This document shows positions 28,096-35,406 of a stretch of 64,000 nucleotides of DNA, piece by piece. The position numbers and the translations under genes were made by a program. Positions within the stretch are counted from its first letter, which is position 1, and every line of letters starts with the position of its first letter. Under the pieces are notes generated by a model. It saw only the letters and a program-made list of their open reading frames with translations, did not search any database and was not told the DNA's origin. Source of the stretch: Paraflavitalea soli (GTDB lineage: Bacteria > Bacteroidota > Bacteroidia > Chitinophagales > Chitinophagaceae); contig NZ_CP032157.1 in assembly GCF_003555545.1 (NCBI RefSeq), positions 7,754,546-7,818,545 of the forward strand, given 5' to 3'.

Positions 28096-28110
28096 AGGCC
28101 GGCTTTTTTG
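28081..28110 (+). terminator. Intrinsic terminator overlapping the stop codon
   Basis: AAAAAAGCCGG and GGCCGGCTTTTTTG form a stem around a TTAGA loop, with a T6 run. The stop codon TAG of the small HTH-like gene is inside the loop, so the hairpin's left arm encodes the protein's last residues. The long A-run opposite the T-run would let it act on both strands. Confidence 0.8.
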
Positions 28111-28618
28111 TAATTCCTAATGAGTAATGCTTAATAGGACTATTATATCCAAAGCTATACGTACACATTGTAGTATAGCCGTAATTGCACGGAGGGTTTC
28201 TTTGCATCCTTCGGAATCGTTGGGATATTTTTTCATTTTTATCTATTTGGCAACTTTTGCAGAAGAGGATCTTCTCTTCAGGGGAGCCAATATTTTTACG
28301 GTACCGTATGTATACAGTACATAACATTTTCACATCGGCTCATGCTATTAGCACATAGCCCAATAATACTTTACCACCCGCCAGGCATGGTAATAAGCTT
28401 TCTTTTATCAAATTGGGAAATCACGGAGCGCTAACAGTAGCCGTGCATTACTGTGCTTTTCTTTTAATCACTGAGGATCATTGACCAGCGAAAGGAATGC
28501 TACTATTGGTCAATGCAAAGGCAAGATAAACAAAAAGTACAATTGAAAACATTTGGAGTAGGTCTTTTTTTACAGGTAGATTAATCCTATCAATATCCTA
28601 AATCCAGCAAATCGTGGT
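28111..28618. other. Gene-free AT-rich gap
   Basis: About 500 nt between the terminator and the stop of the 28619-29173 gene. Short frames occur on both strands but have no start context or composition suggesting a gene. No tRNA, repeat or attachment site was recognised. Confidence 0.5.
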
Positions 28619-29173
28619 TCAGGGATCAAGTTGAAAAATTGGGGCATTCGTATAACGAGTGTAGTTTTCTTTATGATCCTTCCGCCTGAATTGTTTATCC
28701 CGCCTTCGCCATTGGAGCAATTCAAAAGAGGGCCGTTCAGCAGGAATATTTTTAAATAAGCCCTTGGCTGCAGGTCCCACACTTGGCCTTGCCCGGCGAT
28801 AAGATGGCCTTAATACCGTTGCAGGAGCTTCTTCAGGCAGTTGTACGCCAACATACTTGTTAGAAAGGTATTCCATTATATCCGTGGCCGACCACCCATA
28901 CCTCAGCCAGGTCATCACTTCTCCGGTGATCTTGCAGCGGAGCTTATGTTTTTTGTATTGTAGTGGTACCAATGCATATACCTTCAATGCAATGGGCGAA
29001 GCTTTGGCCAGCAAGGCGGCATACTGCATGGTCTTGCGAAAGGCGGGATCTTTTTTAACTCGCTTGCCGGTCAGTGAACTGCGGGAACGCATATAGTACT
29101 TCCCAAACATGAAGTATACGGTGACAGGTCCGTAAGTGCCAATAAACGAAGGTGTGGAGGTAAGTCGTGCCAT
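28619..29173 (-). CDS. Conserved hypothetical basic protein
   Basis: 184 residues with no family name that I can assign. The N-terminal half (GTYGPVTVYFMFGKYYMRSR, SSLTGKRVKKDPAFRKTM, LLAKASPIALKVYALVP) has the look of a domain I have met in uncharacterised Bacteroidota proteins. The rest is basic and Arg-rich (SYRRARPSVGP; WRRRDKQFRRKD), suggesting nucleic-acid contact or a disordered tail. There is no signal peptide or membrane helix. It is a single gene on the minus strand inside the gene-poor region. Confidence 0.6.
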   Translation of the reverse strand: MARLTSTPSFIGTYGPVTVYFMFGKYYMRSRSSLTGKRVKKDPAFRKTMQYAALLAKASPIALKVYALVPLQYKKHKLRCKITGEVMTWLRYGWSATDIMEYLSNKYVGVQLPEEAPATVLRPSYRRARPSVGPAAKGLFKNIPAERPSFELLQWRRRDKQFRRKDHKENYTRYTNAPIFQLDP

Positions 29174-29560
29174 AACATTCTTTTCCTAAAGGTAGAGAGT
29201 TGGCCAGGGTGAGCAACAGGCGGCTAACACAAACCGTTAAGTTCTGTTACATTCTGTCATATTCAGTTAGAAATAACCATTTAAAGTCACATTTTAACAA
29301 GCACCAGTGTTACCTCAGGACGGGGTTTGACAGGGGCCATATTCGGGTCTCGTTCGAGGCATGTTCGGTGATAAAGCGCATTTCATGCACCTTAGGGATG
29401 AATTGAATGCTGGCTTGGCTTGTTTTGTTTTTGGGCATGGTTTGAGCCGGCCTAAGCGGGTACCGAACGAGTACCGAACAAGATACGACTCAGACCCAGG
29501 CAAGACCCGAAGAAAAGCTACTGCGCTTTCGCGTTTAGTAGGTGCAGGCAGGAGGCTAGG

Positions 29561-29683
29561 CTATTTGAATAACGAGGAGTTGAAAAAGTCTTTCAGCGGT
29601 AGATCGAAGGCAAAGTCCACTTGGTTTTTGCCAGTGGTCTCACGTAATTCTTTTAATCGTTCAGTGATCTGTTTTAATACAAA
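29561..29683 (-). pseudogene. Broken XRE regulator fragment
   Basis: On the minus strand this frame reads RLKELRETTGKNQVDFAFDL, closely matching RLKEIRESTGKNKTEFAYDL of the intact XRE gene next to it (14 of 20 identical). It then jumps directly to PLKDFFNSSLFK and a stop, matching the end of the intact protein (TLSDFFDSPLFAEE). The recognition helix and about 25 following residues are missing, and no ATG precedes the fragment; an in-frame TGA lies just upstream. It is a relic of a second XRE gene with an internal deletion. The rest of the gap 29174-29709 shows no gene. Confidence 0.75.
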
Positions 29684-29709
29684 TCAACTTTGCTTAGTAT
29701 CACAGCCAT

Positions 29710-29958
29710 TTATTCTTCGGCAAATAAAGGGGAATCAAAAAAATCGCTGAGAGTAATGCCCATCACTTTACAATACTTGTCAATAGTATAAATCGTAGCA
29801 CCTCTGCCATTTTCAAGTCTGCTTACAACTTGTTTATCTACGCCAAGATCGTAAGCAAATTCTGTTTTATTTTTGCCAGTGCTTTCCCTTATCTCTTTTA
29901 ATCGCGAAGCAATTTTGTCTTTCAGCTTTGCGTCATCTTTACTTAGTCTTTCTGCCAT
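29710..29958 (-). CDS. XRE-family helix-turn-helix regulator
   Basis: 82 residues, a single Cro/C1-type HTH domain: IASRLKEIRESTGKNKTEFAYDLGV, recognition helix DKQVVSRLENGRG, and the following helices IYTIDKYCKVMGITLSDFF. It has no C-terminal effector domain, which is typical of small repressors carried by mobile elements or toxin-antitoxin loci. A perfect palindrome GACAACCA-AA-TGGTTGTC lies 33-50 nt upstream of its start and is a good candidate for its own operator. A deleted paralogue lies directly downstream (29561-29683). Confidence 0.9.
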   Translation of the reverse strand: MAERLSKDDAKLKDKIASRLKEIRESTGKNKTEFAYDLGVDKQVVSRLENGRGATIYTIDKYCKVMGITLSDFFDSPLFAEE

Positions 29959-29990
29959 CCACTAATGTGGCTGTTCTTTTAAAAAAAGTA

Positions 29991-30008
29991 GACAACCAAA
30001 TGGTTGTC
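29991..30008. promoter_or_regulatory. Candidate XRE operator palindrome
   Basis: GACAACCA-AA-TGGTTGTC is a perfect inverted repeat with 8-nt arms, a size and spacing usual for dimeric Cro-like repressors. It sits at the probable promoter of the XRE gene (29958, minus strand), where TACTTTTT could be a -7 element. Confidence 0.5.
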
Positions 30009-30115
30009 ATTATCGGAAAATACATATCTTTATATCGCCAACCAATCACAGGCACATCTTACAAGTCTTGTTCCGCGAATCTGACAGTTCAAATGGTCGC
30101 AAGCGTAAGTTAAGT

Positions 30116-30259
30116 GCCCAATCGCTATATTTACATATAGGGTTGGGCCTGCTTATATTCCTTTGTGACCAGTGCCGAAAGGCATGGCTTTGTCAGAGCC
30201 CGTGGACAAAGGGATGAGTAGGTTCCAGCCTTATGTGTTTCACACTTCCATCAAACACA
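30116..30259 (+). ncRNA. Candidate structured RNA (hairpin cluster)
   Basis: Four hairpins follow one another. H1 (30116-30148) has GCCCAA/TTGGGC and CTATAT/ATATAG arms with a TTAC loop. H2 (30169-30187) has CCA and TGCC arms with a GAAA tetraloop. H3 (30188-30211) is CTTTGTC/GACAAAG. H4 (30234-30259) is TGTGTTT/AAACACA. There is no ORF across the region and no T-run terminator. I do not recognise an RNA family. It could be a stand-alone RNA or the leader of the gene at 30350. Confidence 0.35.
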
Positions 30260-30349
30260 ATGGTCAGCTCGTTTCCCCTACAGACTTGATTTAACAGCAT
30301 AGCTTATCCGCTATCTAACCACTAATTGTTAACCACGTTAATCAGGTCT

Positions 30350-30640
30350 ATGCCTACCCGCAAAAAGAAAAGCACAAAGCCCGGAAAGACATCCGCATTG
30401 CCAGAACTTACCCAACAACATTTCCTGAAACTACTCGAACAGTTTTTCGAGAACTACCACCTCAATGAAGTAGACCAGCATTTGTGGGACTGGCTGGTGG
30501 CCGCTCTCACACGTGAACATTGCATCTACTCCAGCGCCACGGAACGGGCCAACCTCATCTTCCTGTATGAAAACCTAAAGGATCTGTTCAAAGAATTGTG
30601 GCGCCTACACAACAACCGGCAACATAAAGCCGCACACTAA
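30350..30640 (+). CDS. Hypothetical small protein
   Basis: 96 residues from the ATG at 30350. An upstream ATG at 30326 is possible, but the chosen one opens a typical basic, disordered start (MPTRKKKSTKPGKTS). The rest is predicted all-helical (LTQQHFLKLLEQFFENY, LWDWLVAALTRE, ERANLIFLYENLKDLFKEL) with conserved-looking aromatic residues. No known domain is recognised. It may belong with the structured region just upstream, and the 710-nt gap after it holds tandem arrays only. Confidence 0.55.
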   Translation: MPTRKKKSTKPGKTSALPELTQQHFLKLLEQFFENYHLNEVDQHLWDWLVAALTREHCIYSSATERANLIFLYENLKDLFKELWRLHNNRQHKAAH

Positions 30641-30681
30641 TTGACGCAATAGTCTGTGTGGCAACTGACCAACCCTTATTC

Positions 30682-30718
30682 CGGACAATTCGGACAATTC
30701 GGCCATTTCCGGCCATCA
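30682..30718 (+). repeat. 9-nt tandem repeat (CGGACAATT)
   Basis: Two perfect CGGACAATT units are followed by a diverged CGGCCATTT and a partial unit CCGGCCA. It lies in the 710-nt gene-free gap 30641-31351. Confidence 0.6.
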
Positions 30719-30860
30719 CCGTTGGTCTTCCTACGTCGCCTTGCTAAATTTGTTCAGGCTTTATCGCAAAAGACATTACGACAGTAGATTTCATTTTTTG
30801 ACAGGATTGGAACAGTTTCAGCAAGGACAGGCTTAAAAACAACAGCAGATCGGGCCACCT

Positions 30861-30915
30861 CCAGCCGTAGTCTGGCCGTAGATCAGCCGTAGATCAGCCG
30901 TACTTCTGCCGTACA
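30861..30915 (+). repeat. 11-nt tandem array, five units
   Basis: The units CCAGCCGTAGT, CTGGCCGTAGA, TCAGCCGTAGA, TCAGCCGTACT and TCTGCCGTACA follow each other without gaps; the invariant part is GCCGTA. The 11-nt period is not a multiple of three, so this is not coding. A second five-unit 11-nt array with different sequence lies at 31175-31229. Confidence 0.8.
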
Positions 30916-31174
30916 TAAGCTATGAAAATAGCGTAGTAGAGAAAAACAGCAGTTTTTAACACAAAACAGCCCTGCTTTATCATGCTATCTCAAAAATATC
31001 GCCGCTCCCAATGGCTGTCCATATAAATCAGTTCTTTGAAATCCCACATAGCACCATGTAGTCGAAAGCAGTCATTTTAGTCGATAATGGTCAAAACAGT
31101 CACACACATCTGAAATATCATCCCTGGCTATGTAAATTTGCTGGTAATACGGCCTTCTCCGGAAGGGGAGTTGA

Positions 31175-31229
31175 AGGGTAGTCGTAGGGTAGTCATAGGG
31201 TAGTCGAAGGGTAGTAATAGGGTGCTAAT
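31175..31229 (+). repeat. 11-nt tandem array, five units, before the ECF41 gene
   Basis: The units AGGGTAGTCGT, AGGGTAGTCAT, AGGGTAGTCGA, AGGGTAGTAAT and AGGGTGCTAAT lie head to tail. The array sits between a -7-like TAAATTTG (31133-31140) and the GTG start of the sigma factor at 31352, so it may be in that gene's untranslated leader. Confidence 0.8.
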
Positions 31230-31351
31230 AGCGTTTATCGAAAAAACGGCCTTTTTCTCTAAAAATGGCAGGGCCGCTGCTATCCTTAGATAGAAATCGT
31301 GCTTCAGACATTGTAGCTTAGCCTTTTGAAGATCCATGTAAAACAACTTGT

Positions 31352-32191
31352 GTGAAAGATTACCAACGTATTTTGTTTCCCTATGCCTACAACATCCTCG
31401 GTTCATCCGAAGATGCCAAAGATGCAATCCAGGATGTGATGGTGAAATACATGACTGCCCCGCCAAAGGAGATTGCCGATGAAAAGAATTACCTCATCAG
31501 GGGTGTCATCAACCAGTCTATCAACATCCGGAAAAAGAAACAACGCATAGCTGGCGATCCCCACTGGCTACCCGAGCCCATCGCCACCGAAAAAGCCGAC
31601 ACCGGCATCAATCGCGATGAGATCATTTCCTATTCCATGATGGTATTGCTGGAGCACCTCAATCCCAAAGAACGCGCCGCCTTTATACTCAAAGAAGCCT
31701 TTGATTATTCCCATGAAGATATTGCCCAGGCACTTTCTATTACCGTTGAGAATTCCCGCAAACTCCTCAGCCGGGCAAAGAACAAATTGACCGTACCCGT
31801 CAAACCAATGGATGAAATATCCCTCAATGCCAATGCCTACATGGAAAACTACATGGCCGTCATCAAAAGTGGTGATGTAAAATCCCTGGAAAAACTGCTG
31901 GCCGAAGACGTTGCTGTTTCTACTGATGGCGGCGGAAAGATCAGAATTGTGAGCCCATTCACCCAGGGCTTGCACGAGGCTGCTAAACTCATGCTCTATG
32001 TATTCCAGACCTACCAACAAAAAAATACAATTAAGCCGTCTGTTGTTAACCATCAGCCAGCCCTCTTGTTTTATGACGGCGACACACTGGTCAACTGTCA
32101 GATCTTTGATTTGGAGCCTGTTACGGGCAAAATAATACGCATCTATTCCATGGTAGATCCTGATAAATTAAAAAATATCAAACTGCACTAA
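31352..32191 (+). CDS. ECF41-type RNA polymerase sigma factor
   Basis: 279 residues with a GTG start, the only sensible start after the in-frame TAG at 31319. Sigma region 2 opens at once (LFPYAYNILGSSEDAKDAIQDV). Region 4 is LEHLNPKERAAFILKEAFDYSHEDIAQALSI. A C-terminal SnoaL/NTF2-like domain follows with the marks of the ECF41 group, DGGGK (about residue 194) and the final DPDKL in place of NPDKL. In ECF41 factors this domain replaces an anti-sigma factor and tunes activity. Such genes usually lie beside carboxymuconolactone decarboxylase, oxidoreductase or epimerase genes. Here the neighbour is a small ABM-like protein instead. Confidence 0.9.
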   Translation: MKDYQRILFPYAYNILGSSEDAKDAIQDVMVKYMTAPPKEIADEKNYLIRGVINQSINIRKKKQRIAGDPHWLPEPIATEKADTGINRDEIISYSMMVLLEHLNPKERAAFILKEAFDYSHEDIAQALSITVENSRKLLSRAKNKLTVPVKPMDEISLNANAYMENYMAVIKSGDVKSLEKLLAEDVAVSTDGGGKIRIVSPFTQGLHEAAKLMLYVFQTYQQKNTIKPSVVNHQPALLFYDGDTLVNCQIFDLEPVTGKIIRIYSMVDPDKLKNIKLH

Positions 32192-32259
32192 TAGTCTTGT
32201 CACGTTTTACAACGCTGAGGTGTTTTATGCTTACAATTCACGATTAAAAACACACCATT

Positions 32260-32565
32260 ATGATCAGCGTAAAAGTAACTTACACCGTAAAACCAGGTTT
32301 TGCAGCTACCAACAAGCACAACATTCAGCAGTTTATGAAGGATTTCAAAACCCTGGGCAATGATTTCCGCTATACCGTTTTTGAGGGAGCAGATGGTAAA
32401 ACCTTTACACACCTGTCACAGTACAAGAATGAAATGATCCAGAAAAAGCTGTTGGAAACACCCTCCTTCAAATCATTCCAACAACAAAGGGATGATAGTG
32501 GTCTTGAGAGGCAGCCGCAGATTGAGTTCCTTACAACTGTAGGGTCATCACATGATATCTTTTAA
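32260..32565 (+). CDS. Small ABM-like dimeric alpha/beta barrel protein
   Basis: 101 residues. The pattern of a first strand (ISVKVTYTVKP), a helix (HNIQQFMKDFK), a second strand (DFRYTVFEGADGKTFTHLSQY) and a last helix/strand (SFKSFQQQRD; PQIEFLTTVG) fits the antibiotic-biosynthesis-monooxygenase / stress-responsive barrel fold. The likely functions are cofactorless oxidation or a binding role. It starts 68 nt after the ECF41 sigma gene and is probably its target or co-transcribed partner. The assignment rests on fold pattern and context only. Confidence 0.6.
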   Translation: MISVKVTYTVKPGFAATNKHNIQQFMKDFKTLGNDFRYTVFEGADGKTFTHLSQYKNEMIQKKLLETPSFKSFQQQRDDSGLERQPQIEFLTTVGSSHDIF

Positions 32566-32623
32566 GATACCAGGCACAAGCGAACGGCCGCCATAACATG
32601 TATTAATTAACCTCATCCGCTGC

Positions 32624-33859
32624 CTAAAACCCCAGCCTAAACACATGCTGCCCGTCCTCATACCGGTAGCTTATTTCCCAGTCATTCAGCAGGCAGATCT
32701 GCTGTACAATGGCCAGGCCCAGGCCGGTGGATTGAATGTTTTTAGAACTTTTCCGGAACCTGTCAAACAGGAATTCTGAAGGGAAATCCAGCGGTTCGCC
32801 TGTATTGGCCAATATCAGTTGATGAGGCCATAACGTAATATTCAACATGCCGTCCTGACCCGAATAGCGGAGCGCATTCGAAAACAGGTTTGAAACCAGC
32901 ACGTCACACAAATAAGGATCAGAAAGGATCGTAGCCTTTGTCAGGCGTGTGTTGATCGTAATATGCTTGGCCGCAAACAAATCTTCCATCATGAGCAGGT
33001 GTTGCTCTATTACTTCCTGCAAGGCAATACTTTGCTTCCCTTCAAATGCCTGGTTATCCAGTTTGGCCAGCAACAGCAAACTCTTGTTCATTTTGTTAAG
33101 CCGTTCCACGCCGCTTTTAGCCTCCACAATATGCCTGGCCATTTCTTCACTTACATCCAGTTGGCTCAGCCTGTCCAGTTTGGATTGTATAATACCCAGC
33201 GGTGTTTGCATCTCATGCGAAGCATTTTCTGTAAACTCCCGCAGCGCCATGTATTCCCGGTGACTTCTGTCCGTAAGGTCTCTTAAGGCTGCCTGCAATT
33301 CCTTGAATTCTGTAATGGGTGAACTTTGTAGTTGAAGTGGGGCGGGGGAGCTTACCGTATACTTCTTTAAGTTTTCAAGGTTCAGGAAGAAGGGTCTCCA
33401 TATCTTCCTGTTGGAGAAATAATTGATCAGTACACCCGAGGCAGCCAGCAAGAGTATGGCCGCCAGCAGCAGGTAAAAGATCGTCTTGTAATAACTGCCC
33501 CAGCCAATATACGTGGTCATTACCTTGATATGGTAATTGTCGCTGCCAATCCTTTTTACCAGGTCAAGATAGTGGTAATCTTCTTTTTTGTGCTGTACCA
33601 GGTCATAAAGTAGCGTATCCCCATAGATGGGTGGCGTTTCAACGAGGTCCATTGTTTTGGTAACCTGGGCAAAGGGGTAGCCGGTCGACTGCCCCGTAGC
33701 CACTTGTTCACCCACCAGCGCTGCCTGGAAGGCCAGTTGCTCATTCATTTCGTCCGTTACTTCCTTTTGCAACAGCAGGTACATGCCAATGCCCGTGACC
33801 AGCAATATGATAATCGTAGCTGAAAGAAAGTCCCGGGTAGTACGGTGTAGCAGCTTCAT
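32624..33859 (-). CDS. Two-component sensor histidine kinase
   Basis: 411 residues, inner membrane. TM1 spans about 12-30, a periplasmic sensor region about 31-125, and TM2 about 126-147; a short linker follows without a clear HAMP signature. The HisKA box is EFTENASHEMQTPLG with H215, and the ATPase domain has VSNLFSNALRYS (N box), FDRFRKSS (F box) and GLGLAIVQQI (G box). The gene's first codon overlaps the end of the response regulator gene (4 nt, ATGA), so the two are translationally coupled partners. Confidence 0.93.
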   Translation of the reverse strand: MKLLHRTTRDFLSATIIILLVTGIGMYLLLQKEVTDEMNEQLAFQAALVGEQVATGQSTGYPFAQVTKTMDLVETPPIYGDTLLYDLVQHKKEDYHYLDLVKRIGSDNYHIKVMTTYIGWGSYYKTIFYLLLAAILLLAASGVLINYFSNRKIWRPFFLNLENLKKYTVSSPAPLQLQSSPITEFKELQAALRDLTDRSHREYMALREFTENASHEMQTPLGIIQSKLDRLSQLDVSEEMARHIVEAKSGVERLNKMNKSLLLLAKLDNQAFEGKQSIALQEVIEQHLLMMEDLFAAKHITINTRLTKATILSDPYLCDVLVSNLFSNALRYSGQDGMLNITLWPHQLILANTGEPLDFPSEFLFDRFRKSSKNIQSTGLGLAIVQQICLLNDWEISYRYEDGQHVFRLGF

Positions 33860-34533
33860 GACAACATGAATTTATAGCCCATGCCATACACCGTTTTAAT
33901 ATAATCTGTACCCGTAAAAGCCGTGATCTTTTTGCGCAGGTTCATGGTATGTACATACACCGTATCATAATTGTCGGCCATATCATAGTGGTCCCCCCAT
34001 AAGTGCTCGGCAATAGATTGCTTGCTCACCACCCGGTTCTTATTCACAATAAAATAAAGCAGTAATTCGTACTCCTTCTTAGTGAGCCCAATGATATCAT
34101 TCTTCCAGCGCACTTCCTGCGCAGCTGTATCCACTACCAGGTCGTCAATTAAAATGCGGTTATGGCCGCTGAAAGATTTCCTTCTCAGTAGCGCATTTAC
34201 ACGTGCATTCAACTCTTCCAGGTGAAAAGGTTTTGTAATATAATCGTCCGCACCCAGTTCCAGCCCCGTCAGTTTATCCGTGAGCGAGTCTTTGGCCGAT
34301 ACAATAAGCACACCTGCCTCCTTGTGTTGCTTCTTCAGGAGTTCCAGCAATTTCAGTCCATTGCCGCCGGGTAGTGTAATGTCCAGCACAATCGCATCGT
34401 ATTCATGCAGCGTGATCTTGTCTTCCCCTTCTTCAAAATTCGTTGCTTTTTCACAACGGTATCCCTGCTCCGTGAGGTAGCTTTCCATTTCTTCCAATAG
34501 GAGAGGTTCGTCTTCTACCAATAATAGTTTCAT
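33856..34533 (-). CDS. OmpR-family response regulator
   Basis: 225 residues: receiver domain (1-118) with acidic pocket E7/D8, phosphoacceptor D51 in VLDITLPG, and VSAK lysine, then a winged-helix DNA-binding domain (about 125-225) with LTKKEYELLLYF and VHTMNLRKKI. It is the cognate partner of the kinase overlapping its 3' end. Upstream, only 4 nt separate it from an EamA-type transporter gene, so all three are one operon and the transporter is a likely output or sensor-linked function. Confidence 0.94.
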   Translation of the reverse strand: MKLLLVEDEPLLLEEMESYLTEQGYRCEKATNFEEGEDKITLHEYDAIVLDITLPGGNGLKLLELLKKQHKEAGVLIVSAKDSLTDKLTGLELGADDYITKPFHLEELNARVNALLRRKSFSGHNRILIDDLVVDTAAQEVRWKNDIIGLTKKEYELLLYFIVNKNRVVSKQSIAEHLWGDHYDMADNYDTVYVHTMNLRKKITAFTGTDYIKTVYGMGYKFMLS

Positions 34534-34537
34534 ATGC

Positions 34538-34951
34538 TCAACGTATGAGAATGATGGTTCCTGTTACGATCAATAAGGCGCCGGCAATGGTTTTCCAGTC
34601 CACCGTCTCTTTCAGCAGCAATACCGACAGGCCGATAGCAATTGGAACACTTAACTTGTCAATAGGCGCTACTTTCGATACCGGCCCCGTTTCCAGCGCC
34701 TTGAAATAAAAGATCCAGGAAAGCCCCGTGGCCACGCCACTCAGCACCAAAAATAACAAGTTATTACGGGACAGGCTTTTTACTTCCTTCAACTGACCGG
34801 CTGCCAGTACGATACCCCAGGAAATAAATACAATGACCACCGTACGGATAGCCGTGGCCAGGTTGCCGCTGATCCCCTTGAGGCCCATCTTGGCCAGGAT
34901 GGCCGTCAGCCCGGCAAAAAGCGCCGATAAAAGTGCATAGTATTTCCACAT
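34538..34951 (-). CDS. Half-size EamA/DMT family transporter
   Basis: 137 residues with a single EamA repeat of about five membrane helices (YALLSALFAGLTAILAKMG; RTVVIVFISWGIVLAAG; LVLSGVATGLSWIFYFKAL; KLSVPIAIGLSVLLLKE; LLIVTGTIILI). Full DMT transporters have two such repeats, so this single-repeat form should act as a dimer, as in SMR-type exporters. It is the first gene of an operon with a response regulator and histidine kinase. Substrate unknown. Confidence 0.82.
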   Translation of the reverse strand: MWKYYALLSALFAGLTAILAKMGLKGISGNLATAIRTVVIVFISWGIVLAAGQLKEVKSLSRNNLLFLVLSGVATGLSWIFYFKALETGPVSKVAPIDKLSVPIAIGLSVLLLKETVDWKTIAGALLIVTGTIILIR

Positions 34952-35232
34952 ACCGATAATGCTTTATTTAACAATACTCCAAGGTCTATAGGATGCTCAA
35001 CAATACTACCAATAAAAGCCCAACTTCAGATCATCGTAAACGGCCTTAATGGAGCAAATCAAGCTGTGAAACCTAAAGAAACTTTGAAGCGGCAGGCACC
35101 CAGCCAGGGTCATTTTCCGCAAATACAGCGCCCCGTTCCCATTTGTATGTAACCTTTCAGGCAAAATGTAATTGCCAGATTTTGTGGCCCAAACGCTTAA
35201 AAACCGGTACATTTTTTAACACTTATTGGCTT

Positions 35233-35240
35233 TATCTTTG
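35233..35240 (+). promoter_or_regulatory. Candidate -7 element in a 454-nt gap
   Basis: TATCTTTG fits TAnnTTTG. It lies 167 nt upstream of the LtaS-like gene, after the A/T-rich ACATTTTTTAAC. A G-U-containing hairpin, GGAGTCCC/GGGGATTCC, follows at about 35293-35316 in the presumed leader. Nothing else is recognised in 34952-35406. Confidence 0.35.
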
Positions 35241-35406
35241 ACCGGCCCTGCCTTACAGCGGCCCGACCTTCCCCCACACAATAAAATTTATCAGGAGTCC
35301 CGTATAGGGGATTCCCTCAATTTGCCGTTTTCTTTAAAATTCCTACAGAATTGCCAGGTAGGTTTGCTTTAACCCATTACAGAAACTGCCCTAATCAACA
35401 GATTGA

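Noticed and set aside
28127-28324. 65-codon + strand frame in the gap after the terminator
   Set aside because: Composition is unlike neighbours and there is no start context or counterpart family.
29361-29750. 129-codon + strand frame over the XRE relic
   Set aside because: The minus strand reading gives clear XRE homology; the + frame has no start context or homologous look.
30116-30259. Retron, group II intron, tmRNA, RNase P or SRP RNA
   Set aside because: No reverse transcriptase nearby, and the conserved core sequences of these RNAs are absent.
30861-31229. CRISPR array
   Set aside because: Units are 11 nt and contiguous, with no spacers and no cas genes.
27015-31351. Prophage or integrative element with defined ends
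   Set aside because: No integrase, recombinase, tRNA target or flanking direct repeat was found, so only a gene-poor accessory stretch is claimed.
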